This document shows positions 52,425 through 60,987 of a DNA stretch of 64,000 nucleotides, in pieces. The position numbers and the translations under genes are program-made. Every line of letters starts with the position of its first letter. Position 1 is the stretch's first letter. Source of the stretch: Mycobacterium sp. M26 (lineage in GTDB: Bacteria > Actinomycetota > Actinomycetes > Mycobacteriales > Mycobacteriaceae); assembly GCF_001494595.1 (NCBI RefSeq), contig NZ_LN929908.1, positions 3,564,468-3,628,467 on the forward strand, written 5' to 3'. The notes below the pieces were generated by a model. The model searched no databases and was not told the DNA's origin. It saw nothing but the letters and a program-made list of their open reading frames with translations.

Positions 52425-53012
52425 AACCTGCGACTGCGCAAACAGCAGCGGACGCGCGAGCGGATGGCCGCCGCCGCGGCCCGGCTGGTGATGCAGGACG
52501 GCCTGGCCGCCGTCACCGCCGACCGCATCGCCGCCGAGGCCGAGGTAGCCCGAGCCACGTTCTTCCGCTACTTCGAGTCCAAGGAGTACGCCGTCGCCGA
52601 GGGCTTCACCGCCCTGTGGATCTCCGCCATCACCGACGCGGTGCGCCGCCAGCCCGAGCAGCTCTCCCCCACCGAGGCGCTGCTCGGCGCGTTCGACGAA
52701 CTGGGGGCCGGGTTCGATGAGATCGAAGGTCAGATCGCCGAGATCGAACGCCAGACCCGCGACTCGCTGAGCCTGCGGGCCTGGACGCTGCTGTGCTACC
52801 TGAGCTTCGAGACCGCCATCGCCGAAGCCGTCGCCCCCCGGTTACGTGACCTCACCGTCGATGACCCCCGGCCCCGGCTCATCGGCGCGCTCACCATGGC
52901 CGCAGTGCGCATCTCGCTGGATGACTGGCTGCGTGACGGCGGCTCACTGCATCACCGACTCTGCCGCGCCATCGCCTCGATGGCGCCTCAACCGATCAAC
53001 GACGAAAGGTAG
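52419..53012 (+). CDS. TetR-family regulator
   Basis: A 197-residue TetR protein. The DNA-binding part is at about residues 8-55 (RERMAAAAARLVMQDGLAAVTADRIAAEAEVARATFFRYFESKEYAV). Start GTG 52419 lies inside a double operator and appears leaderless. The next gene (DUF1214) follows after nine bases, so it likely regulates itself together with the DUF1214 and sulfotransferase genes. Confidence 0.9.
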   Translation: MSNLRLRKQQRTRERMAAAAARLVMQDGLAAVTADRIAAEAEVARATFFRYFESKEYAVAEGFTALWISAITDAVRRQPEQLSPTEALLGAFDELGAGFDEIEGQIAEIERQTRDSLSLRAWTLLCYLSFETAIAEAVAPRLRDLTVDDPRPRLIGALTMAAVRISLDDWLRDGGSLHHRLCRAIASMAPQPINDER

Positions 53013-53021
53013 CGGCTGGAC

Positions 53022-54104
53022 ATGAGTGGCGAACAGTCCTTGGAGGCATGGGGTTTCGTCCGCAAGGTGCTCGACGACATCACCGAGCAGATCAAGCAGG
53101 ACGCCCGTGACGAACGCGAACTGCTCGAAGGCCTGCGGGTGCTCAACCGGGTGACCGCCCTGTGTACCGAGCTCACCATCGACGCCGACCTCGACGATCC
53201 GCACTTCGTCCAGATGACCACCCCTCAACGGTTCATCGGCGGGCCCAACCCGCACGGCACCTACCCGCTGGCCAGCATCAGCGGCGACCGCTCCTACCGC
53301 GTCACCGGCGTCCGGGGCACGTCGACCTACCTGGGCATCCAGGTACTCGCCGGCACCGGCCTGAACCCGCGCCGGATGAGCAACTACGTCTCCGACCGTG
53401 ACCTGATCCTCGACGAAGACGGACATTTCACGCTGATCTTCTCGGCGACCACACCGTCCGACGACGATCTGGCCGGGGCCACCTGGGTGCAGATTCCCGA
53501 CGACGCCAGCTCGATCGTGGTGCGCGAATACATCGCCGAAACCAGCACCGCCGTACCCGTCCAGCTCGACATCGAACTGCTCGGACCGCCGCGGCGGCCA
53601 CAGCCGATCACCGACGACGTACTCGCCCAGCAGCTGACCGCGATGGGCTGGATGATCGTCAAGCTGACCACCCTGCACCGCACCGTGCGCCCGGATCTCC
53701 TCGATAGCCCCAACAAGCTGATCACCTCCGAATCCGAAGCGCTGGGTAGCGAGAACACCACCCCTGACAACCTCTACATGCTCGGGGTGTTCGACCTGGA
53801 ACCCCAGCAGTCCCTGCAGCTGGAGTTCACCCCACCCCAAACCCGGTACTGGGCAGTCACTCTGGAGAGCCTGTGGCATGAATGCCCCGAGCCGCTGCGC
53901 ACGTCGAGCTCCGTGACCAACAAGGGAATCGAGCCCGGCCCCGACGGCCTGATCCGGATCAACATCGGCGCACAGGACACCGGCGACGGCTACTGGCTCG
54001 ATACCGGCGGGCGCACAAGGGGATTCGTCACCCTGCGCTGGCTCGACCACCCGAGCGCCCCCGAGGTCATCACCCGTGTCGTGGAGAAGGAGGCCGCGCG
54101 ATGA
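53022..54104 (+). CDS. DUF1214-domain protein
   Basis: A 360-residue protein. The N-terminal ~50 residues are helical. The middle is beta-rich (FVQMTTPQRFIGGPNPHGTYPLASI, YRVTGVRGTSTYLGIQVL). The C-terminal part has TPPQTRYWAVTLESLWHE and RTRGFVTLRWLDHP, as in DUF1214 proteins. No catalytic residues are known for the family. It overlaps the sulfotransferase gene (ATGA), suggesting a shared pathway. Confidence 0.8.
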   Translation: MSGEQSLEAWGFVRKVLDDITEQIKQDARDERELLEGLRVLNRVTALCTELTIDADLDDPHFVQMTTPQRFIGGPNPHGTYPLASISGDRSYRVTGVRGTSTYLGIQVLAGTGLNPRRMSNYVSDRDLILDEDGHFTLIFSATTPSDDDLAGATWVQIPDDASSIVVREYIAETSTAVPVQLDIELLGPPRRPQPITDDVLAQQLTAMGWMIVKLTTLHRTVRPDLLDSPNKLITSESEALGSENTTPDNLYMLGVFDLEPQQSLQLEFTPPQTRYWAVTLESLWHECPEPLRTSSSVTNKGIEPGPDGLIRINIGAQDTGDGYWLDTGGRTRGFVTLRWLDHPSAPEVITRVVEKEAAR

Positions 54105-55282
54105 CCAGTGCCATCGAAGCGCGCCTGGACGCCGACAAGCTGATCGAGCAGGCCTGCGAACTGGCCGGCAGCGACGATTTCGGAGAGGACGACGGCTGGC
54201 GGGCCAATCTGGATCGCCTGCTGGAATCCTTCATTGAGACCGACGACCTCTCGCCGATCGGTGTCGAGATCGCGGCAGCCGACGTCATCGCACCGCTGCG
54301 GAACCGCCTGCAGATCACCGCCTGGCGCCGCGAGCATCCCGAGGTGGCGCAGGAGAGGATCGAGCGCCCGATCATCATCCTGGGCCAGCCCCGCACAGGC
54401 ACCACGATCCTCTACGACCTGCTGACCCAGGATCCCGACCTTCGGGCGCCGCTGACGTGGGAGGTCGACCAGCCGTTCCCGGTGCCGCAGCCCGAGACCT
54501 ACGAGACCGATCCGCGCATCGCGCAGACCGAGGCCGCACTGGAGATCAGTGAGCAACTCAATCCCGGCTTCATGAAGTTCCATCCGATGAGCGCGCGCGG
54601 CGGCCAGGAATGTGTCCGGATCACCATGGGCACGTTCTGCAGCATGACCTACAGCACCCAGTACTTCCTGCCGAGCTACCAGCGCTGGCTGATGCACGAA
54701 GCCGATCACGCTCCCGCCTACCGGTATCACCGAAAGTTCCTGCAGCACTTGCAGTCCGGTGTTCCGGGTCAGTGGCTGCTGAAAAGTCCCGCCCACCTGT
54801 GGAACCTGGACACGGTGCTGGCCGAATACCCCGACGCGATCCTGGTGCAAACCCACCGCGATCCGCTGGTGGTCATCTCCTCGATCAGCGCGCTGATGGG
54901 GTACCTGCAGAAGTTGGCCAGTGAGAAGTCCACCGTGGCGCGGGTGGCCGGGCAGTGCGCCGAGGAGAACATCCTCGGACTCGAGCGCCTGATGAACTGG
55001 GTCGACGGCGGGTTGCCGGGTGCCGACCGGATCATTCACGTGCGCTTCGCCGACTTCATGAAGGATCCGTTCGCGACCATCGGGACGGTCTACGAACGCA
55101 TCGGCCGCGACCTCACCCCGGATGCGGAAAAGCGCATGCGCGCGCATCTTTCGGCCAACCCTGGCGACGGTGGCGGCAACCGCTACACGTGGGCCGACAC
55201 CGGGCTGGACGCCGGCGAACTGCGCGAGCGGTTCCGCGCCTACCAGGAACGCTTCGACGTTCCCAGCGAGACGCTGAGGTAG
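54101..55282 (+). CDS. PAPS-dependent sulfotransferase family protein
   Basis: A 393-residue sulfotransferase-like protein. The 5'-phosphosulfate loop is ILGQPRTGTTIL at about residues 93-104. The 3'-phosphate site is in ILVQTHRDPLVVISS. The C-terminal RYTWADTGLDAGELRERFRAYQERF matches the mycobacterial Stf-type family that resembles Rv1373/Stf proteins. ATG 54101 overlaps the DUF1214 stop. The likely acceptor is a lipid or small alcohol; unknown. Confidence 0.88.
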   Translation: MTSAIEARLDADKLIEQACELAGSDDFGEDDGWRANLDRLLESFIETDDLSPIGVEIAAADVIAPLRNRLQITAWRREHPEVAQERIERPIIILGQPRTGTTILYDLLTQDPDLRAPLTWEVDQPFPVPQPETYETDPRIAQTEAALEISEQLNPGFMKFHPMSARGGQECVRITMGTFCSMTYSTQYFLPSYQRWLMHEADHAPAYRYHRKFLQHLQSGVPGQWLLKSPAHLWNLDTVLAEYPDAILVQTHRDPLVVISSISALMGYLQKLASEKSTVARVAGQCAEENILGLERLMNWVDGGLPGADRIIHVRFADFMKDPFATIGTVYERIGRDLTPDAEKRMRAHLSANPGDGGGNRYTWADTGLDAGELRERFRAYQERFDVPSETLR

Positions 55283-56119
55283 CTAGTGCGCTGAGATCAT
55301 CGCGACGGCCACCAGCGCCAGCACCATGCCGACCACCTGCCAGCGGGTCACCCGCTCGCGCAGGACGACGATGGCCAGCAGCACGGTGGCCGCCGGGTAG
55401 AGCGAAATCAGCACACCGGCCAGCGACAGCATCGAGGCCTGTAGCGCCAGCAGCATCGCCACATTGGCGCCGGTGTCCAGCAGCGCTGCGGCCAAGGCCA
55501 GTCGCAGCGGAAGGCCGTGCGGCGCGCGGAAATTGCCGGTGAAGGCCGCCACCACGAGCACGATCGCGGTGGCCGACAGCCGGGCGAAGAACAGCGGCCA
55601 CAGGCCCGCTTCGACCGGCGCCTGGTGGATGAGGACGAAGTTCAGCCCGAACGCCAGGCCCGACCCCACCGTCAACCAGGCCACCGTCTTGGTGAACCGG
55701 TGCGGGCTGACGTCCTCGTCGGTGGCCTCGCGGCTGACCAGTACGACGGCCAGCAGTGCCAGCACCGTGCCGATCCCGGCCACCGGGCCGGGCCGCTCCC
55801 CCAGCGCCAGGCCCACACCCACTGGCACCGCGGCCACCAACACGGCGGTCAGCGGGGACACCACCGAGATCGGGCCGGATCCCAGTGCGGCGTAGAACCA
55901 CCACACCCCGAACGCCTGGCTGATCCCGCACAGCATGCCCCACACGATCGCCGGGGTGGAGATCGTGCCGCCGACGATGGCCGCCAGCACCCCGAGCAGA
56001 ACCATCGCGATCGGATAGGAGATCAGCACTACCCGCAGCGCGGCCACCCGTCGGGAGGCGATACCGCCGACGAAATCGCTGACGCCGTATCCGATCGCGG
56101 AGGCCAGCGCCAGCAGCAC
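55283..56119 (-). CDS. DMT/EamA-family transporter
   Basis: A 278-residue protein with ten hydrophobic helices in two EamA halves. Helix 1 is ASAIGYGVSDFVGGIASRR, and GSGPISVVSPLTAVLVAAVPV and SLAGVLISLYPAATVLLAIVVLRERVTRWQ are the conserved helix 3-4 and 8-9 segments. The GTG start at 56119 lies five bases past the smpB stop. It is convergent with the sulfotransferase with stops abutting. Likely exports a small metabolite. Confidence 0.87.
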   Translation of the reverse strand: MLLALASAIGYGVSDFVGGIASRRVAALRVVLISYPIAMVLLGVLAAIVGGTISTPAIVWGMLCGISQAFGVWWFYAALGSGPISVVSPLTAVLVAAVPVGVGLALGERPGPVAGIGTVLALLAVVLVSREATDEDVSPHRFTKTVAWLTVGSGLAFGLNFVLIHQAPVEAGLWPLFFARLSATAIVLVVAAFTGNFRAPHGLPLRLALAAALLDTGANVAMLLALQASMLSLAGVLISLYPAATVLLAIVVLRERVTRWQVVGMVLALVAVAMISAH

Positions 56120-56124
56120 CCCGA

Positions 56125-56631
56125 TCAGGACATGCCCTTGGCGCGCCTGCCGAGTTCGCGGACCACCTCGCGCTGGGCGTCGCGGCGGGCCATGTCCTGT
56201 CGTTTGTCGTGGGCTTGTTTACCGCGGGCCAGAGCCAGCTCGACCTTCACCCGACCTTCGGAGAAGTACAGCGACAGCGGCACCAACGTCAGGTTGCCGT
56301 CGCGGATCTTGCCGACCAGTTGATCGATCTGCTTGCGGTGCAGCAGTAGCTTGCGGTTACGCCGCGGCGCGTGGTTGGTCCAGGTGCCGTGGTGATACTC
56401 GGGGATGTGCAGATTGCGCAGCCAGATCTCGCCGTCGTCGACGGTGGCGAACGCATCGGCCAGCGACGCCTGCCCCTCGCGCAGGCTCTTCACCTCGGTG
56501 CCCTGCAGAACTACGCCGGCCTCGTAGGTGTCGAGGATCGCATAGTTGTGCCGGGCCTTGCGATTGGTGGCGACGACCTTCTTGCCACCCTTGACATCGC
56601 CTGCCTTGGTGGGGTCCGCCTTCTTGCTCAC
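56125..56631 (-). CDS. smpB: SsrA-binding protein SmpB
   Basis: A 168-residue partner of tmRNA that carries it to stalled ribosomes. Conserved segments are ATNRKARHNYAILDTYEAGVVLQGTEVKSLREG, IWLRNLHIPEY and RKLLLHRKQIDQLVGK, with a basic C-terminal tail KQAHDKRQDMARRDAQREV. GTG 56631 is used; it lies two bases past the ftsX stop. The upstream frame reads through ftsX and is not real. Order ftsE-ftsX-smpB is the usual actinobacterial one. Confidence 0.97.
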   Translation of the reverse strand: MSKKADPTKAGDVKGGKKVVATNRKARHNYAILDTYEAGVVLQGTEVKSLREGQASLADAFATVDDGEIWLRNLHIPEYHHGTWTNHAPRRNRKLLLHRKQIDQLVGKIRDGNLTLVPLSLYFSEGRVKVELALARGKQAHDKRQDMARRDAQREVVRELGRRAKGMS

Positions 56632-56633
56632 CG

Positions 56634-57530
56634 CTACCTCCGCACGTACAGCCGCAAGGTGACGTAAGCGGTGACTCCGGACATCGCGACACCCAGGAAG
56701 ACCAGCCACGGCGTGACGAAGTACAGGATGTCGGCATAGTTCACCTTGGCGATGAGGTTGGCCCGATAGAACTGGTCGAGCGCGCGCTCCAGGAACAGTG
56801 CCCGCACCACGATCAGCCCGACGATCGCGAAGAACACCCCGATCAGGGCCGCCAGCACCGCCTCGAGAAGGAACGGTAGCTGGGTGTACCAGCGTGTCGC
56901 GCCGACCATGCGCATGATGCCGATCTCGGTGCGTCTGGTGTAGGCCGCGACTTGAACCATGTTGGCGATCAACAGAACCGCGCCGATCGCCTGCACGACG
57001 GCGACGGCGAACGCCACATTCGACAGGCCGTCAAGCACGGCGAACAGCCGGTCGATCAGTTCCTTCTGGTTGAGCACGTTGAGCACGCCGGGCTGGCCTT
57101 GCATCGCGGCGTCGAAATCCTTGTGCTGCTCGGGATTGTCGAGCTTGACGATGAACGACGCCGGGAAGGCGTCCTTACTGGCCAAGTCCTTGAACTGAGG
57201 GTTCTTGGCGATGGCGTCGTCGTAGGCGTCGGCCTGGTTGAGGAAGCGCACCGACTTCACGTCGTCGCGGCCCTCGATCTTGGTGCGCAGCGCCTTGCAG
57301 ACGTCACCGTCACACGTCGGGTCGTTGGCCGAGATGTCATTGGTGAGGAACACCTGGCTCTCGACCCGGTCGAGATAGATGTGGCGGGACTGGTCGGCCA
57401 GTCGCAGCACCAGCAGGCCGCCGCCGAACAGACCCAGCGAGATCGCCGTGGTGACGATCATCGCCACGGTCATCGTGACGTTGCGGCGAAGTCCGGTGAA
57501 GACCTCGTTGAGCAGGAAGCCGAAGCGCAC
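56634..57530 (-). CDS. ftsX: Cell-division protein FtsX
   Basis: A 298-residue membrane partner of FtsE. Topology is one helix at about residues 22-42, a periplasmic domain to about 165 with cysteines (DPTCDGDVCKALRTKIE), then three helices. With FtsE it activates the RipC-type peptidoglycan hydrolase at the septum. The GTG at 57530 directly follows the ftsE stop. Length matches M. tuberculosis FtsX (297). Confidence 0.97.
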   Translation of the reverse strand: MRFGFLLNEVFTGLRRNVTMTVAMIVTTAISLGLFGGGLLVLRLADQSRHIYLDRVESQVFLTNDISANDPTCDGDVCKALRTKIEGRDDVKSVRFLNQADAYDDAIAKNPQFKDLASKDAFPASFIVKLDNPEQHKDFDAAMQGQPGVLNVLNQKELIDRLFAVLDGLSNVAFAVAVVQAIGAVLLIANMVQVAAYTRRTEIGIMRMVGATRWYTQLPFLLEAVLAALIGVFFAIVGLIVVRALFLERALDQFYRANLIAKVNYADILYFVTPWLVFLGVAMSGVTAYVTLRLYVRR

Positions 57531-58220
57531 TTAACGATCCATTCCGTAGACACCACGCTGCTCGTCGCGCACGAGCCGGCCCAGGGACAGTTCGACCACG
57601 CGCTGGCGCATTGAGTCGACGATGTGGTGGTCGTGGGTGGCCATCAGCACCGTGGTGCCCGTCCGGTTGATCCGTTCGAGCAGGTCCATGATGTCCTTGC
57701 TGGTGTCGGGGTCGAGGTTTCCGGTGGGCTCGTCGGCCAGCAGCACCAGCGGCCGGTTGACGAAGGCCCGCGCAATGGCGACGCGCTGCTGCTCACCGCC
57801 GGACAGCTCGGCGGGCAGCCGGTTGGCCTTGCCGGACAGGCCGACCATCTCTAGTACCTCGGGTACCACCCGGTTGATGCTGTCGGGCTTCTTGCCGATC
57901 ACCTCCAGCGCGAAGGCCACGTTGTCGAAGACGGACTTCTGCTGCAGCAGCCGGAAGTCCTGGAACACGCAGCCGATGACCTGGCGCAGTTTGGGGATGT
58001 GCCGCCCGGAGAGCTTGTTGACGTGGAACTTCGACACCTGGATCTCGCCGGAGGTCGGTGTCTCCTCGGCCAGCAGCAGCCGCATGAAGGTCGACTTGCC
58101 CGAACCGGACGGGCCGATGAGGAAGACGAACTCACCCTTGTCGATCTTGACGCTGACATTGTCGAGGGCTGGTCGAGCCGACGACTTGTACTGCTTGGAG
58201 ACATGGTCAAGGGTGATCAT
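57531..58220 (-). CDS. ftsE: Cell-division ATP-binding protein FtsE
   Basis: A 229-residue ABC ATPase. Walker A is GPSGSGKST (36-44), the signature is LSGGE (139-143), Walker B is VLLADEP (159-165), and the H-loop is ATHDHH. ATG 58220 gives the mycobacterial start MITLDHVSKQYKSSARPALD; a GTG one codon upstream is less likely. It is co-transcribed with ftsX and smpB. Confidence 0.98.
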   Translation of the reverse strand: MITLDHVSKQYKSSARPALDNVSVKIDKGEFVFLIGPSGSGKSTFMRLLLAEETPTSGEIQVSKFHVNKLSGRHIPKLRQVIGCVFQDFRLLQQKSVFDNVAFALEVIGKKPDSINRVVPEVLEMVGLSGKANRLPAELSGGEQQRVAIARAFVNRPLVLLADEPTGNLDPDTSKDIMDLLERINRTGTTVLMATHDHHIVDSMRQRVVELSLGRLVRDEQRGVYGMDR

Positions 58221-58255
58221 CACGGCACGCCAGTGTAGCTGTCGGGGGTTGTCGG

Positions 58256-58744
58256 TTACTGCGTCGGCGCGGCGGGCGTCGACATCGGACCCTGTCCGGG
58301 CGCCGGTGACGGCGTCGGAGTCGGGCTCGGGGCGCCCGCTGTCGGCGACACGCCGGGCGGTGCCGGAGTGGTCGGCGTCGGCGGCGTAGGCAGGGTCGGC
58401 GAGGTCGGTGACGTCGGCGGTGTCTCACCGGGCGACGTCGTCTCCGTCGGCGAGGTCGTCTCGGTCGGCGTCTCGCTGGTCGTCGTCGTGGTGGTCGTCG
58501 GCGTCTGGGTGCGGCGCTGGACGTCGGTGCGCGGCACCCAGGTGTAGGACGGGTCGGGGATGAACCCCGGCGGCACCACCTGGGTGGCAGGAGCCTCGGT
58601 TTCGGCTTGCGGCTGGTAGGTGTCGTACAGCCACCATGTGCCGATGAACGCGATCAGCAGCACGGCCGTGGAGGTACGCACCCGGCCCCACAGGATGTAG
58701 TTGGGCCAGCCGCGGCCCTCTTTGCGCGTCGGTGTCAGCTTCAT
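58256..58744 (-). CDS. Pro/Thr-rich single-pass membrane protein
   Basis: A 162-residue protein with a basic cytoplasmic start (MKLTPTRKEGRGWPNYILWGRVRT), one membrane helix at about residues 25-40, and a short WVPRTDVQRR region. A long outer tail of Thr/Pro/Ser repeats (TTTTTTTSETPTETTSPTETTSP) follows. It corresponds in position to the conserved mycobacterial gene between the MscS-like channel and ftsE. Start ATG 58744 overlaps the channel stop (ATGA). Possibly a cell-division or wall-spanning protein. Confidence 0.85.
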   Translation of the reverse strand: MKLTPTRKEGRGWPNYILWGRVRTSTAVLLIAFIGTWWLYDTYQPQAETEAPATQVVPPGFIPDPSYTWVPRTDVQRRTQTPTTTTTTTSETPTETTSPTETTSPGETPPTSPTSPTLPTPPTPTTPAPPGVSPTAGAPSPTPTPSPAPGQGPMSTPAAPTQ

Positions 58745-59703
58745 TTCTGCACCGGCCCCTGGGTCTGCTCGGCGCCGCCCGCGGTCGCGGGGTGCACCAG
58801 CGCCTCCACCATCGGGGTGCTGTCGCCGGGGCTGACGATCCCGGCGCGCACCAGCGCGGCGACCACCAGCAGCCGCAGCCGCCGGCCCGCCTCGAACTGC
58901 TTACCGGGCAGCGTGCGCGCCACCATCCGCAGGTTCACGGTGTCGACCTCGATGCTCTCCACACCCATCAGCTGCGGCTTGTCCAGCAGAAGTTCCTTGA
59001 GTTCGGGATCCTGCATCGCCGAGTCGCAGACCGCGTGCAGCACGTCGTTGGCCTTGCTGAGGTTGGCCCCGGTGGGCACCGGGATGTCGATCACGGCGCG
59101 AGCCCAGTCCTTCGACAGGTTCAGCGACTTCATGATCTGACCGTTCGGGATGGTGTACATCTCCCCTTCGGAGGTCCGCAGCTTGGTGACCCGCAGGGTG
59201 ACGTCCTCCACGGTCCCCATCGCGTCGTTGGCCGATCCCAGGGTCAGCTGCACCAGGTCGCCGAAGCCGTACTGCTTCTCGGTGATGATGAAGAACCCCG
59301 ACAGCAGGTCCTGCACGATGCGCTGGGCGCCGAAACCCAGCGCCGCACCCAGGACGGCGGCGGGAGCCACCAGCGAGCTGACCGGGATGGCCAGAATGTC
59401 GGTGACCTCGACCACCACCATCACCGCCAGCAGGGCGATGGCGACGTAGGAGATCACCGAGGCGACGGCCTGGCGGTGCTTGGCGCTTTCGGAGCGGACC
59501 AGTGCGTCGCTTTCCCGGAAGTCGGCGTCGATGCGGCGGCTGATCTTCTGGGCGGCCCAGTTGATGAACCGGGCGGCCAGCAGCCCCCCGATGAGCAGCA
59601 GGGCGATTCGCAGCCCGCGGCTCAGGATCCATTCCCCGATGTCGCCATGCCAGAAGTCATGCCAACGTTCGGAGAACGGGAACGCCAAAAAACTAGTCGT
59701 CAT
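58741..59703 (-). CDS. MscS-family mechanosensitive channel
   Basis: A 320-residue small-conductance mechanosensitive channel. Three helices lie before residue 140, and the pore and beta-domain segment LGAALGFGAQRIVQDLLSGFFIITEKQYGFGDLV is typical. Downstream, GTVEDVTLRVTKLRTSEGEMYTIPNGQI is the conserved vestibule domain. ATG 59703 overlaps the prfB stop by 11 bp. It protects against hypo-osmotic shock; some mycobacterial members may have other roles. Confidence 0.9.
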   Translation of the reverse strand: MTTSFLAFPFSERWHDFWHGDIGEWILSRGLRIALLLIGGLLAARFINWAAQKISRRIDADFRESDALVRSESAKHRQAVASVISYVAIALLAVMVVVEVTDILAIPVSSLVAPAAVLGAALGFGAQRIVQDLLSGFFIITEKQYGFGDLVQLTLGSANDAMGTVEDVTLRVTKLRTSEGEMYTIPNGQIMKSLNLSKDWARAVIDIPVPTGANLSKANDVLHAVCDSAMQDPELKELLLDKPQLMGVESIEVDTVNLRMVARTLPGKQFEAGRRLRLLVVAALVRAGIVSPGDSTPMVEALVHPATAGGAEQTQGPVQK

Positions 59704-60799
59704 CTCGCCGGTTACGCCACCGGATTCCCGCCTCCAGGAACCCGTCGATGTCCCCATCCAGTACCGCCGTGGGATTGCCGACCTCGTACTCGGTGCGCAG
59801 ATCCTTGACCATTTGGTAGGGGTGCAGAACGTAGGAGCGCATCTGGTTCCCCCAGGAGCTGCCGCCGTCGCCCTTCAGGGCATCCATCTCGGCGCGCTCT
59901 TCCTGACGCTTACGTTCCAGGAGTTTGGCTTGGAGCACGCGCATCGCCGAGACCTTGTTCTGCAGCTGCGACTTCTCGTTCTGGCAGGTCACTACGATAC
60001 CGGTCGGGATGTGGGTGAGTCGAACCGCCGAGTCGGTGGTGTTCACCGACTGTCCGCCCGGCCCGCTGGAGCGGTAGACGTCGACGCGCAGATCGGTCTC
60101 CGGGATCTCGATGTGATCGGTGGTCTCCACCACCGGCAGCACCTCGACCTCGGCGAAGGAGGTCTGGCGCCGGTTCTGGTTGTCGAACGGGCTGATCCGC
60201 ACCAGCCGGTGGGTGCCCTGCTCGACCGACAGCGTGCCGTAGGCATACGGGGCGTGCACGGCGAACGTGGCGCTCTTGATGCCGGCCTCTTCGGCGTAGG
60301 ACGTGTCAAACACCTCGACGGGGTACTTGTGCTGCTCGGCCCAGCGGATATACATCCGCATCAGCATCTCGGCCCAGTCAGCGGCATCCACCCCGCCGGC
60401 ACCGGAGCGGATGTTGACCAGCGCCTCGCGCTCGTCGTACTCCCCCGACAGCAGGGTGCGCACTTCCATGGCCTCGACGTCGGCCTGCAGCGACTTCAGT
60501 TCGGCGTCAGCCTCGGCGAGCTCGTCCGCGCCGCCCTCTTCGGCAGCCAGCTCGTAGAGCACCGGCAGGTCGTCGAGGCGGCTGCGCAGACCCTCGACCC
60601 GGCGCAGCTCACCCTGGGCGTGGGAGAGCTCGCTGGTGACCTTCTGAGCATGGTTCTGGTCATTCCAGAGGTTCGGATCGGCGGCCTCGTGCTCGAGCTT
60701 CTCGATCTTGGCGCGCAGACCGTCCACGTCGAGCACTCGCTCCACCGTGGTCAAGGTGGTGTCAAGGGCGGCGATGTCCGACTGTCGATCGAGGTCCAC
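59693..60799 (-). CDS. prfB: Peptide chain release factor 2
   Basis: A 368-residue RF2 that terminates at UGA and UAA. The stop-codon-reading SPF tripeptide is at 203-205 and the peptidyl-transfer GGQ at 248-250. The reading frame is continuous from GTG 60799, with no internal TGA, so the E. coli-type +1 programmed frameshift is absent. Order prfB-mscS-Pro-rich-ftsE is conserved in mycobacteria. Confidence 0.98.
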   Translation of the reverse strand: MDLDRQSDIAALDTTLTTVERVLDVDGLRAKIEKLEHEAADPNLWNDQNHAQKVTSELSHAQGELRRVEGLRSRLDDLPVLYELAAEEGGADELAEADAELKSLQADVEAMEVRTLLSGEYDEREALVNIRSGAGGVDAADWAEMLMRMYIRWAEQHKYPVEVFDTSYAEEAGIKSATFAVHAPYAYGTLSVEQGTHRLVRISPFDNQNRRQTSFAEVEVLPVVETTDHIEIPETDLRVDVYRSSGPGGQSVNTTDSAVRLTHIPTGIVVTCQNEKSQLQNKVSAMRVLQAKLLERKRQEERAEMDALKGDGGSSWGNQMRSYVLHPYQMVKDLRTEYEVGNPTAVLDGDIDGFLEAGIRWRNRRDDD

Positions 60800-60987
60800 G
60801 GGTCCTCAGGTTACCGGCGCCGCGGCGCGTTGTGATCCACGGCGGTGTTCCGGGCGGTCGGCGGGCTGACGCGTTTAACATCACTTCTGTAACCAGGATG
60901 TGCGCCGCGCGACGTTTACGCGACGCTTCCCGACTGCGCCGCGCCAGCCCACTCGCGAGCAGCCCGGGCCGGACAGGAAGTTCGAAA

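Noticed and set aside
59693..60799. Programmed frameshift in prfB
   Set aside because: The frame is continuous with no internal TGA in the N-terminal region.
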